From positions 64,755,268 through 64,819,267 of the forward strand of contig NC_089981.1 in the NCBI RefSeq assembly GCF_036417845.1: a DNA stretch of 64,000 nucleotides, read 5' to 3'. Of this stretch, positions 37,387-47,503 are shown piece after piece. This DNA comes from Apteryx mantelli. Lineage: Eukaryota > Chordata > Aves > Apterygiformes > Apterygidae. Numbering within the stretch: the stretch's first letter is position 1; each line of letters begins with the position of its first letter. The notes under the pieces were generated by a model, which was not told where the DNA came from, made no database searches, and saw nothing but the letters and a program-made list of their open reading frames with translations. The position numbers were made by a program, and so were the translations under genes.

Positions 37387-40202
37387 GTCACAGCAGCTCA
37401 GACTCAGAGAATTTTTAAATGTGTGCAGGTTGGAGAACACAAATTCAGATTTTGTCTGAATAAACCTAGAGTCCCCTTTCAGTAAAGAAGTATTCAGAAG
37501 AGATATTAATTCTTTAGTCTCTTTTCATGTTTGTTTCTAGGATGGTGTCCCTGATGTGCATGTGTCTGCCATCTGAACTCCTTCCTCAAACAGTCCATGC
37601 AATTAAGCAATCCCTCTACATCTTTCCTTTTTTTCCTGCCATTTCTCATCATGAGTTGTACACAAGGTTGAAGGGAGGGATGTCTTCAATGGATATCTCA
37701 AAATGCAAGGAAGTGCAGGCTGAGGAATTTGCACTGGTGGCAGTTTTCTGACAGAAATACTAAGATGGCACTGAGTGAAAGAAGAAGTCTATGTGAGATG
37801 AGACAAGGGAACAGGCTTGGATGCTAAAATGCATATGACATGATTGGCAGTGCTGGAGGTTTTTCTTTCCTTGCCCAGCTGCAAAGACAGAGGCAAAATT
37901 CTGATGCACAAGTGTTCCAAGTGTTCTTTACTGTGTGTGTCTCATTCACAAATGTCCGAAGGACACTGAAGGTACTAAGAGAAATATAGATTATAAATGC
38001 CCTATATAGGCAGAGAAAGGCATTCAGGAAGAATTGAAGGTCTAACTGAGCATTTCAGCAAGGACTGAGTTGCAGCTTTGCTGTACACAGGCAAAATTTT
38101 TGAACTACTGAGCAGTCTTCCTGATGTAGAAATATTGGGGAAAGAAGAGTCAGACAGCCTGGAAATACAAAAAATAGGATGATAACACAGGGGAAAAATG
38201 GTGGTGATGTTATTTGGATAAATAATGAATGGCAAGCCAGTCCTGGTCCTTGTTTTGCTGTGGTATCAGTGGTAAGTATAAGCGAGAAGCATTAGCCTAA
38301 GTGCTAAAGCAGTTCACTTTGGAGGGAGTGCCTTTAGTGCACCAGAGGGCAAGGTACCTTCAAAAGGCAATGCGTTAATGAGAGAGTGAGTTGATAATAT
38401 ATGTCATACCTCCAGATTGTCGCTTCATCTGTGTAATACTTCTTACCATTTGCAAACAAGAGTGTCATCCTAAGGGTGAAGAGAAATTACGAGAAGGAGG
38501 AGAGGGATGAAGGCTATCAGGAAATCCATAATGTCTTCTGCCCCTGAGAAGTGTTTTTATTTATTAAGCGGCCTCCAGGCATTTTGCTGTGGCAGCTTTC
38601 ATCAGTGTGAGCTAACTTGGGCTAGAGAAGATCTACTGATATGTAACTGGGCTCTGGTTATGCAATGGGTCAAAGGGATAAAATGTCTCCTGGGCATTAG
38701 ACAAGCAAATACTATTTGTGTAAGTGCCAGAATATGAGCACTTGCCGTGCCCATCTCCTTAGCATGCAGGAGATTCCAGCTTGGGCCTCTTATCTCCCCT
38801 TCCATGCAAGGAATCAGTTTCTCCTATCTACGTGGAAGAACTGGTCTCATCCAGTGACCCACTTCAGTAGGCCTCATATAACCCAGTTCTTGTCAGGAAG
38901 ACCAGTGACCCTGAGAAACAGGTCTCTAGATAGATTCTTGCATTTGGGAAGCTGTGGGGCTTTGTTATCTTCCTTATATATTTGCATTTTAGCTTCTTTA
39001 GCCTTCTGACTCAAAAGTTTCTCCCCTTTCCCCCAGTCAAATTATAAAGCAAATAAAAAAATGTGCATAGGTCTCTTCAGAGCAAGGGTGAAAGGCAGGC
39101 CAAATGTGATATATCTTTACAGAATAAGCCAGGTCCAGATCCCCAGCAAAGCCAGAAGCAACAGAAAAAGGTTGCAACTGGAATTAGGATAATGTAGGTC
39201 TTTTGTAATAAAATACTGGCAGCTGGAGTTTGCTACAACATCATAGTCCGGGTTTGCGAACTCCAGGTTGGTATTTGTGCTATTGAATAGAAGTCACACA
39301 GTGCTGTCCATTCCAAATCAGGAGCATACTCATCAGCCTTTTGCTAAGCTATGGTTTGTGTTTGCTCCAAAGACAAGTGTTTGTGTGGGCATATTAGGGA
39401 CAAAATCCTTGCGAACAGGCTGTCTGGGGCTTGCTCTACTCTGCAGAATAGAAGCATAACCCACAAAAGCGAAAGGGAGCTGCCACTAGCAAGCATGAAA
39501 GAACCTGTGGAAATCATATCTGTGCTCCAGAGAAGAAAGTTTAGATTGATTTGAGGTTCTTACTCTTGTGTCCTTTATAGCAATGCAAAGTGCTGTGATT
39601 AAGCAAACACCTCAAAAGCCTACGCATTGGTAGCTTGGCAATTTATGCTTATGATCTGGCATCGAACATTTTAGTTATGCCCATCAACCTTGCAGTGCCC
39701 AAGCTCTTGCCTACCTCCAGGGAGAAATGAAGTTTGTCCTGAGGACAGGATATGTTCCTGTGTGATAGAATAAGCCCAGAACAGCTTCCAAGGCTGTGGC
39801 AAGTATGACTGAGTTGTCCACTGCACAAGAGTAAAGTGGCACAAAGGCAGATCCTATTATTCTTGGGCTGTCTGGAGCTTGTGTGGAAAAGAGTTGTCAG
39901 TAAGGATAAGAACAGGTCTCTAAATGATGTCTATATTGTGTCGATGAGCAGGAAAACTGTGGGTGTGTTTGCACACTTGCCTTACTAGCATCCCAGCAGC
40001 GAGCTGGAAGTGGAGAGCTGGGGCTGGGAGTGAGTGTGAGCTGTCCATGGTGAGAGCAGGGTGCCCAAACAGGTGCAGGCACCGCAGCTCCCTGACATTA
40101 ACTGTTTGCCTATGTGACCTAAAATTACACTGACTGTTATTGCAGCTGTTATGTCTAGCCTGCTGCTTGGAAAATGGTATTTATTTTTGTCTTCTGTATC
40201 TT

Positions 40203-40225
40203 AAAAAAAAAAAAAAAAAAAAAAA
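40203..40225. repeat. Poly-A tract (23 A)
   Basis: Twenty-three A residues follow TTCTGTATCTT. The overlapping short open frames encode a lysine run and are artefacts. Confidence 0.8.
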
Positions 40226-41600
40226 GTTTGGCTTGTTACTGGAGTTGCTGCCAGTGTTTGAGAGCAGATATATTGCTTGTCAGCCGGCTGTGGGGTGCAA
40301 AGATCTCTCACACGGCCCAGAGAGGACAAATGGCATCATGGTGTGATATGCACATCTCATTTACACGTGCAATGTAGTTTCATGTCATCCAGCCTAACAA
40401 ATTAGACTGAAAGCAAAAATAGACTTGTATCAAAGAAAAGGTTGGATGTCTTTTCTCTGTTTAAGATTAAAACTTCTTCAGTCTTTTGTGGTCAGTCTGA
40501 AAATGTCTGTGCAATCAAAAATGTGTTTTTTTCACAAGCTAGGACCTGAAGTGGACAGAATTATACTGGCGGTCTTCTCAGGTTTTGTCAGTAACACTGT
40601 GAGAATTCCCCATTTGTGGCCTTCAAGACTAAAGCAGAGTTCCATGAGCACAGCCATAAGGTGCCTGGGAGTAACACCCTGTATAGGCATGTTGCCTGCA
40701 GGGGGTTTCAATTTTATGGGAGCTCTTAGCGATTAAAAAAACCCAAGATTTCATTCTATTTGGAATCCAAATCCTGCTGTGAGAACCACCATAAAAGCCC
40801 ATTCCAAACTATTTGTATTGTTCCTTGTACCCAGAACAGTGAAGACTTTGCAAACTGGTAACAGTCCTGATATTTCTGCCTGAGGAGGGCCTGAGTATTC
40901 CCTCATTCACTCCTTCCCCCAGCTCCTATTAGTCCTACAGATATGTTTCAGAATTTGTTCATTTTAACCACAAGCTCAGTCTTACTGTTGGAAATCTCCA
41001 GCATATTGGGTTGGCGAATATGTGATTTTATTGGAAAATACTGGCGAAGCAACTGACCTACATGGCAGAACTTCTGGTGCCTGTTCCTTACCTTCCTCCA
41101 AGGCACTGGAGCATAGCATTGAGATATCCTTGCCTTTCCTATGGTCACATTTACATGTAATGAAAATCAGCCACTAGTGAAGCTCAGCAATGTTGCCTCT
41201 AAACCATCCTTGCTCCACTTTGGAATAGGGAGTGCTACATGGAGGGGAGGGGACAGAGCTGCTCAGATGGCAAGTTAATGAATTCTGGCTACCTTTAGCT
41301 GGTAGAGAATCTTTTCGGTGAGGGAAAGTTTCCTGCTGGTACAAAGCCAGATATTGTTTTAGCTGTCCTGCTAAGCAGGTGTGGATGGTGGGTCTTTTTC
41401 TGTTGAGTTAGGTGAAAGTTTGGAGGTTTGGAAAAAGAAGGAAAAAAAAAAAGGTCCTGAATTCCTGTAATTTTCGTATCTAGAAGTGGGGTGAACATAG
41501 CTACAAGTGGCTATTTCTGGCAAAAATAATCTCAAAGGATGTGCAGCAAAATAGCTTTATCTGCATGGATCCCAAGCTTGTAATCCTTGAAGTTTAAATG

Positions 41601-41614
41601 AAAAAAAAAAAAAA
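41601..41614. repeat. Poly-A tract (14 A)
   Basis: Fourteen A residues in intron 1, near another 11-A run at 41442-41452. No associated gene. Confidence 0.75.
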
Positions 41615-41999
41615 CTTTCTAGGGCAATATTTACTACCTTGATTTTATAACACTAATCTTTTGTCCTTCTCTGATCCTGTCTGCCCAGCATCCTTTCCTT
41701 CTCTTATTGTTACTGTTGTTCTCAAGAGAGCATTAAACTCATAAGCAGTCCAGCCATTGTAGAGAAGCAGCGAAAGATGAAAGGCTAGAGAAAAATTGGG
41801 AAATTTGTAACGTTAATGTAACATCACTGCCCAAGGGAGATGGCATGAATGGATGAAAACTGTGAGCACCTAAAGCCCAATCTTGACTTGGTCTAAACCT
41901 GCATATTCCTATCCAGAGTCAGTGAGATCAGAACATGCATGTCTGAGGGCAGTTACGGGCACGTAAAGGCTAACAACATTGTGAGTGATAAACAGCAGC

Positions 42000-42830
42000 G
42001 GGTTTATGAAAAGGGAGTGCAGCAGACAATAACCTTTCTTGATACGATTAGATAATTAGTGGACAAAAGGATAGACTGTCTCTGGACCATGCATGGACTT
42101 TTGACACAAAGATGTGGAAGATCTTATTAGGGAAATGAGATCAAATTGGTTTTGATACAAATCCTGTGAAATGAATCATGGATTAGCTGGCAGAGTGTAA
42201 ATGGAAGGGTTAGAGACATTCTTTATCTTTCTGCAAAGGTGCTGTCCAAGAGGGCAGTGTTTTGGTTTTAATTATTCATTAGTGACCTGGGAGAAAATGA
42301 AAAGGCATAGTTCTCAAATTTTTACAGTAGACACAACTGAAAGATATTAGAAAAAAATCGGAGGAGAGACAAGAAGAGCCAGGATGAAAAGATGATCATT
42401 ATTAAAAGGGCTCAGTAAAATAAGTGACAATTAGCAATGTGTAGTTTAAAGATGATACTGGATCTACTTTGGGACAAGGAAAATCTCCAAATCTCATGTA
42501 GTGTGGAGCAAGGTGGCAAAAGCAGCTTATGTTCAGAGAGACCCCAGTGAGGCAGTGAGTGTCAAATGATGTGAGGTTGCAGTGCAACCTGATGGCTGGC
42601 AAAGCTACTGCTCAGTTCATCTATATGTCTGCTTGGCTGTGTTTTATGGAGAGTGTCTCTGTCTCCCCTGTAGTACTGTGGAATCGTTGCACTGTGCAGT
42701 TCTGGGCACCTTGCTGCAAGAGAGACCTAGGCTAGTTGGAACAAATCCAGAGAAGGGCCACAAAGATGCTAAAGGGATTAGAGGGAACGACCTATGATGA
42801 AGAAAGGTGAAAAGAACGAAATGTTTAGAA
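42000..42830 (+). mobile_element. Decayed CR1-like LINE fragment, sense
   Basis: Around 42090-42120 'ctctggaccatgcatggact' and then 'tttgacac' resemble the CR1 reverse-transcriptase segment coding LDxSKAFDT. Around 42275-42340 'attagtgacctgggag' and 'caaatttttacagtagacac' resemble the segments coding INDL and KFADDTKL. Around 42695-42800 'cagttctgggcaccttgctg' and 'ccagagaagggccacaaaga' match the conserved CR1 3' coding region. The order and spacing suit one old insertion, with frames destroyed by indels and stops. It encodes no functional protein. Confidence 0.65.
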
Positions 42831-43189
42831 CCTCTAAGCCTGTTACATGGGCACAGAAATAGTAATGGAGTTTCCTGTGCCAGCACAGAGGAGAGTTGGA
42901 TCAAGTCCCTCTCCTTTTACGTTCCTGTTAAGGTAACTAGAGCTGAGCAAAATGGCTGTTCATCACTTTGAACTCTTTGCAGAAAACATTTAGCTGTTCT
43001 TCTTGAAGTTCAAGATGTTGTACATCATTGCCAGGGTCTGAGTCAGTTTAAAAATCACCATAGGATCTCCATGAGCCTTGTAGAAAGTCAGAGCTGGTGA
43101 GGTTTAACTCAGTGTGTGCTGCCCAGCAGTAATCAGCTGTGCAAGTTGTTCCAGAGACCAGAAAATAGAAACACAAGTTCTGGAATGGA

Positions 43190-43390
43190 TGGAACCACCT
43201 TAGCTATGAGCTTTGATCTGTCTTGGTGGTAAGAGTTTTACCTCTAAAGCAGGTATTAAAATCTAACCAGAACTATGTATTACTGTCTCTCGGAAAGGGA
43301 ATGTGAGAGTCCTCAGGTATAAGGATGTAGAGGGTTTGTTGCTATCCTCATTTCACCATCAGACAGTCACTGTATGCCTGTCTTGGGGAG
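43190..43390 (+). mobile_element. Possible tRNA-derived SINE remnant
   Basis: 'tggtggtaagagttttacct' followed by 'ctaaagcaggtattaaaatc' resembles a decayed tRNA-like head with A-box and B-box spacing. About 100 bases later 'gctatcctcatttcacc' resembles a MIR core phrase. The match is weak and may be chance. Confidence 0.2.
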
Positions 43391-45330
43391 GAAGGATCCT
43401 TAATTAAGGTTGTGAGTTAGAGAAGTGAGTCCCTTAGAGACTGAGCTCCGCTTGTCCTCCAGTAGAGGAGAACAACACAGTGGGTCTGCATGAGAAAAGC
43501 GCAGCCTCCCATAGCCTTCCAGTGAAGAAACACTGCTAGTCTTCAGATCTGCCAGTCTAGTACCAAGTTCTTTTTTAATCAGTGAGGTTTGGACCTAATA
43601 CAGTGGTTCTGAGAAGTGATTGCAAAGAAGTGTCAGTGCCTGTCTGGTTTATGATGGGCTGAGAGAGCAAAGCTCCTAGGTAAACCCAAAGATTGGGTCA
43701 CATTGTACAAATGGTGATTCTGCTCAGGAATAGGGTGGATGGCACTTCCAAAAATATTTCTTAATCCCAAGAAGAGTAAGTGACTGGACTTTCTTACACC
43801 ATACAACCACAAGAGAATTCACTGTGGTTAATGCTCCCTTAACCAACTCTAGCAGTACAGCTCTGTTGTCCCTAAACGAGTTTGGTTTTGTACTTATAAA
43901 GGGTACCATTAAGGTGAGACAGGATAGAGGATGGCTCACATATGACTAACATGAGGAAAGTAAAATGTTCTTTTCTTGTTGGAGTAGGTGTAAACAAGGA
44001 AGCAGAGGACTTCTATAAGCTCTGTTTAACCTTGACCCCATCCACATTCCTCTGGTATATCTCATGCATTCCCACCTGCTTGCATTTCAGTTCCATGTTT
44101 CTCTTTAATTCTCTGAAGTCTTTCTAGTCTGAGTTTTTCGTATCTTTTCTCATATGGCTCAGAATATCATCTGTTGTCTCTTCATCCCTTTCCAGTCTGA
44201 GTGTTCTGGGATTTTAAGAGACAAAAGAGGGGATTTGAACTCCCCTGACCGAATCTGAGAGTACAACTCACCTCTTCGCCTTTTCATAGTCTTGTCCTCT
44301 CTCTGCCCTTAGCATTGCAACTCCTACTCCTTTTACCATGGTGTTCCTCAATGCAGAAAATTGTTTTATGGTAGTTTTGCCTTCCACTCTGACCCTAATC
44401 TCATGTTACCTTGTTAGTGTGCCCAGTGATCTTCAGGTTGATGCTACATATGCATTTCTCGGCTAGGGAAAGGTTCCAAATTCTGGTCAGTGCAGCAGCT
44501 TTCAGCTTTGTTATGAGCCAGACCTATGGAGGCTATGATCTGATCTCAGTTAGCAAAGCTTCATCTTCCTCTACGTGGTCAGGTGGCATTACACCAGGAG
44601 ATCTGCAATCTGTCTAGCTGCCCAGCAAGATTAAAGATTAATGCACCTGCAGCAATTATTTCTGTAACTTCTCTATTGCTGCTAGTCCAGTGTGATTTTC
44701 TGGGCAAAGTGTGGGCATTCACCAACTCATCACACTGTCTCTGAGAGGGACCAATCACTGGATTCCTCTCAAGTAACACCAGGCAAAGCAGCCCAGGAAC
44801 ATGAGATGCCAGCCCGTACTCTCAAGGTCAACAAACTTGCCAAATAACAGACTTGACTGATCGATCCCAGAGGTTGGAGATGAGGTCAAACACTGAGGAT
44901 GAAACAGAGAAGGGAAATTAAGAGATGCTTGGGTGGAATGAGATCATAAGGATGCAAAACCATGAAGTTCCTGTATCTCAAATGTATACAGTCATATTAA
45001 CAGACAGACTGACATGATGTATGTGTGCACTACAGCCTTGCTATATCACAGAGAATGTTTTGTCCTGTTCCCTGATGGGTTTGACCTCTTGGCACAAGGA
45101 GGTGCCACAAATATGAGGTAAATAGGCTGAAACTGAAATAAAAATAGAAATAAAAAGTACCCACGTGACCATGGTACGGTAACTTTAAGCCAGCAGAGCT
45201 TCCAAGAAGAAAAGTCAAGCACCCCCAAACAGTCAGAATTCTTTGGACACGTTATCAGGAAAATCGCTTGCTAGCATGTATTGAGGTTTTCTTAAAAGCT
45301 GTTTACAAATTATCTTGCCGGAGGGGAAAT

Positions 45331-45357
45331 TTAACCTCTCATTGGATGAGAGGTTAA
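45331..45357. repeat. Perfect 12-bp inverted repeat with 3-base loop
   Basis: TTAACCTCTCAT at 45331-45342 is followed by TGG and its exact reverse complement ATGAGAGGTTAA at 45346-45357. It would form a tight hairpin in DNA or RNA. No terminator role applies in this eukaryotic intron. Confidence 0.85.
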
Positions 45358-45479
45358 TATTGTTATGGATTTTAAAAGTGTCTGAGACAGAAAAGAAGGG
45401 GTAGGCATACCCTACCCAGAAAAGAAAGGGCAGTCAATTTTCAGCATGACAAAGGTTAACATTGAATCACACACAAAGA

Positions 45480-46365
45480 TCTGTGTTGCGATGTTTGATG
45501 TATGTGCTAATGATCTGGGAAGTGGCTGAACAGTGAGATGGCAACATCTGTAGGTGACATCAAATTAGTAAGGTTAGTCAGGACAAGAGAAGACTGAAGA
45601 ACTCCAGAGGATCCTAATAAAGCTGGGTGAATGTAAAGCCCAGTGGTAGAAGGAAACCCACTGTTTACTATTGCAAAACATTGCACCAGAAGTTATTCAT
45701 TTGATTTTTCATATGCCTTAATGGATTCTAAATTAACTGTTGCAAGTCAGGAAAAGATTTGAGGATTGCAACAAGTATTCTGATATTCTCTTTCAAGAAA
45801 TGATAACAATTTGGATTTTAATTTAAAGAGAAAAGAAAGCAAACAATGTAAAAAGTTATATTATAGATGGGCTGAAAATAACATTGAAAATACGGTAATG
45901 TCAGTAGGTAAATTGATGGCGTGCCTTTGTCTTGACTACTGTCCAGTCCTTCAGCTGGAGAACTGATGGAGCTGTGCCAGTTTTTTGCCACTGAGGAGGT
46001 GGCTCATTGAATTCTGTTCTGGACTGGGCAGAAATAGCCAAACTAGAGGAAGTTGAGGGATGGATGATGAAGCAGATGAGAAGTCTGAAAAAACTCCTGT
46101 GTGAAGAACAATTATATAGATAATGAAGAGCTGAGTGAGGAAAACATGGCAAAAGTACATTTCCTGAAAAGGAGAATCAGGAGATGTTCAGGGAACCTGA
46201 AAGGCTGCAAATACAGTACTGACAAATAGAAGTGGATCTTTTTGTTTGTTCATACACCACACAAGTAAACTCTGGAACGCATTGCCTTAGATATGATAAA
46301 AATTAACAGTGTTCTAAAGAAGATTGAATATTTATATAAGGAATAAGATTATCTATGACTACTAT
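45480..46365 (+). mobile_element. Decayed CR1-like LINE 3' fragment, sense
   Basis: At the left end 'aatgatctgggaagtggctg', 'acagtgagatggcaacatct' and 'gtaggtgacatcaaattagt' follow the CR1 region coding NDL and ADDTKL, then 'gaagactgaagaactccaga'. At the right end 'gtaaactctggaacgcattg' 'ccttagatatgataaaaatt' and 'aagaagattgaatatttata' follow the conserved CR1 3' end. The middle (about 45700-46170) aligns poorly and may contain unrelated sequence. Open frames are broken throughout. A second old CR1-like copy lies about 2.7 kb upstream in the same orientation. Confidence 0.65.
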
Positions 46366-47093
46366 AAACAAGAACTTGCAGATTTGGTAAAGATGCAGAT
46401 CTTTCTATATATTTAAGAGCGTAAGCCTCTCTCTGAGTAGTGGGACTTTGGGAGAAGCTTCTTCTCTGTATAAAAGCGTCATACTAGTAAATACAGGAAA
46501 GATTAAAATTTAAGATTAAACTGGAGGAAGCTTTTGATCAGATGATTTTCCTTCTGTTTCTGAGCTCCCCTTTTAGTGATGAAGGGGGGAGGGAGAAAAT
46601 GAATCCGACATGAAAATTAAGCAAAGTCTATTGTATTACAAATGAACATCCAATCTGAGTACATTCTTCCTGCAGGGTCTTCTGCTGTTTTGCTTAGAGC
46701 TGGGGCAGGGCATCTGATACTAACCAAACCTCTATCTCATCTAGCCTGCCACAGACAGGCTCCTTTCTTTCTGCTGCCCTGGGGGGTTATCTGCTCTGGG
46801 TAGATTGTGCCTCATCAGCACTGAAATACCTTCCCAGTACTGCAGCCTGTGTACAGTCTGAAATTGTGACCTGCACAAATAGCAACAGCTTTCTCCTAGT
46901 GCAAGTTGGTGAGGAATAGACAGACAGTTCTTAGCCAGCTGGACTGATACTCCTGAAGAAGGGCCTGGGTGGTGTTGAACTGCCTGAGCAAACTGGAGTT
47001 GGATTGAGGTGGGAAAGGGAGGGCTCTCTTTTCGCCACTGTGGAGCTGGATTTGGCCAGGAGGCCACTGAGTGCCTGTGCTCTCTCCCTGCAG

Positions 47094-47503
47094 GCTTCTT
47101 GGAAGGATGGCCACGGAGGAGCGGCACCTGTCCTCCAGCTGTGGGTCCTTCATCAAGACTGAGCCCTCCAGCCCGTCTTCTGGCATCGATGCCATCAGCC
47201 ACCACAGCCCAAGTGGCTCCTCCGATGCCAGTGGTGGCTATGGCATCACCATGGGCAGCCACCCCAACGGCCTGGACTCGCCGCCCATGTTCAACGGCAC
47301 AGGGATTGGCAGTGGGTCCTGTCGTAAGCGTTATGATGACTGCGCCAGCACCATCATGGAGGACTCGCCCACCAAGTGCGAGTACATGCTCAATGCAATC
47401 CCCAAGCGGCTGTGCCTGGTGTGCGGGGACATTGCTTCTGGGTACCACTATGGAGTGGCTTCTTGTGAGGCATGCAAAGCCTTCTTCAAGAGGACTATTC
47501 AAG
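47094..47503 (+). CDS. ESRRB: ESRRB coding exon 2 (N-terminal region, first zinc finger)
   Basis: It encodes residues 17 to 153 plus one base. The acceptor is CTCTCCCTGCAG|G and the donor is CAAG|GTATGG. Residues 37-44, IKTEPSSP, form a phosphorylation-dependent sumoylation motif (K38, S43) known to repress the AF1 region in ERR proteins. Residues 35-65 (SFIKTEP...[14 protein letters not shown]...SSDASGGYG) match ESRRB rather than ESRRG or ESRRA. The first zinc finger has C124, C127, C141 and C144. The P-box at 141-146 is CEACKA, the ERR type that selects AGGTCA half-sites. The ATG at 47107 (codon 22) has A at -3 and G at +4. It corresponds to the usual human start and may be an alternative start. 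Without splicing, the frame reads through to a stop at 47527. Confidence 0.97.

Larger units (their letters stand above)
2171..47093 (+). other. ESRRB: ESRRB intron 1, about 45 kb
   Basis: The intron starts with GTGAGT in the CpG island and ends with TCTCTCCCTGCAG before exon 2 (phase 2). Content is mostly unique AT-rich sequence with simple repeats, MIR-like remnants (about 10.8, 21.6 and 32.7 kb) and CR1-like remnants (about 42.0-42.8 and 45.5-46.4 kb). A small CpG-dense pocket lies at 10040-10215. Purine-rich unassigned sequence covers about 15.0-16.8 kb. Unique stretches near 18.1-18.3, 20.6-20.8, 25.15-25.33, 27.1-27.4, 28.2-28.6 and 34.36-34.58 kb look like possible regulatory elements. 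Open frames of up to about 165 codons in it have no recognisable domains and are treated as chance. Alternative 5' exons known for mammalian ESRRB could lie here but cannot be identified by eye. Confidence 0.9.
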
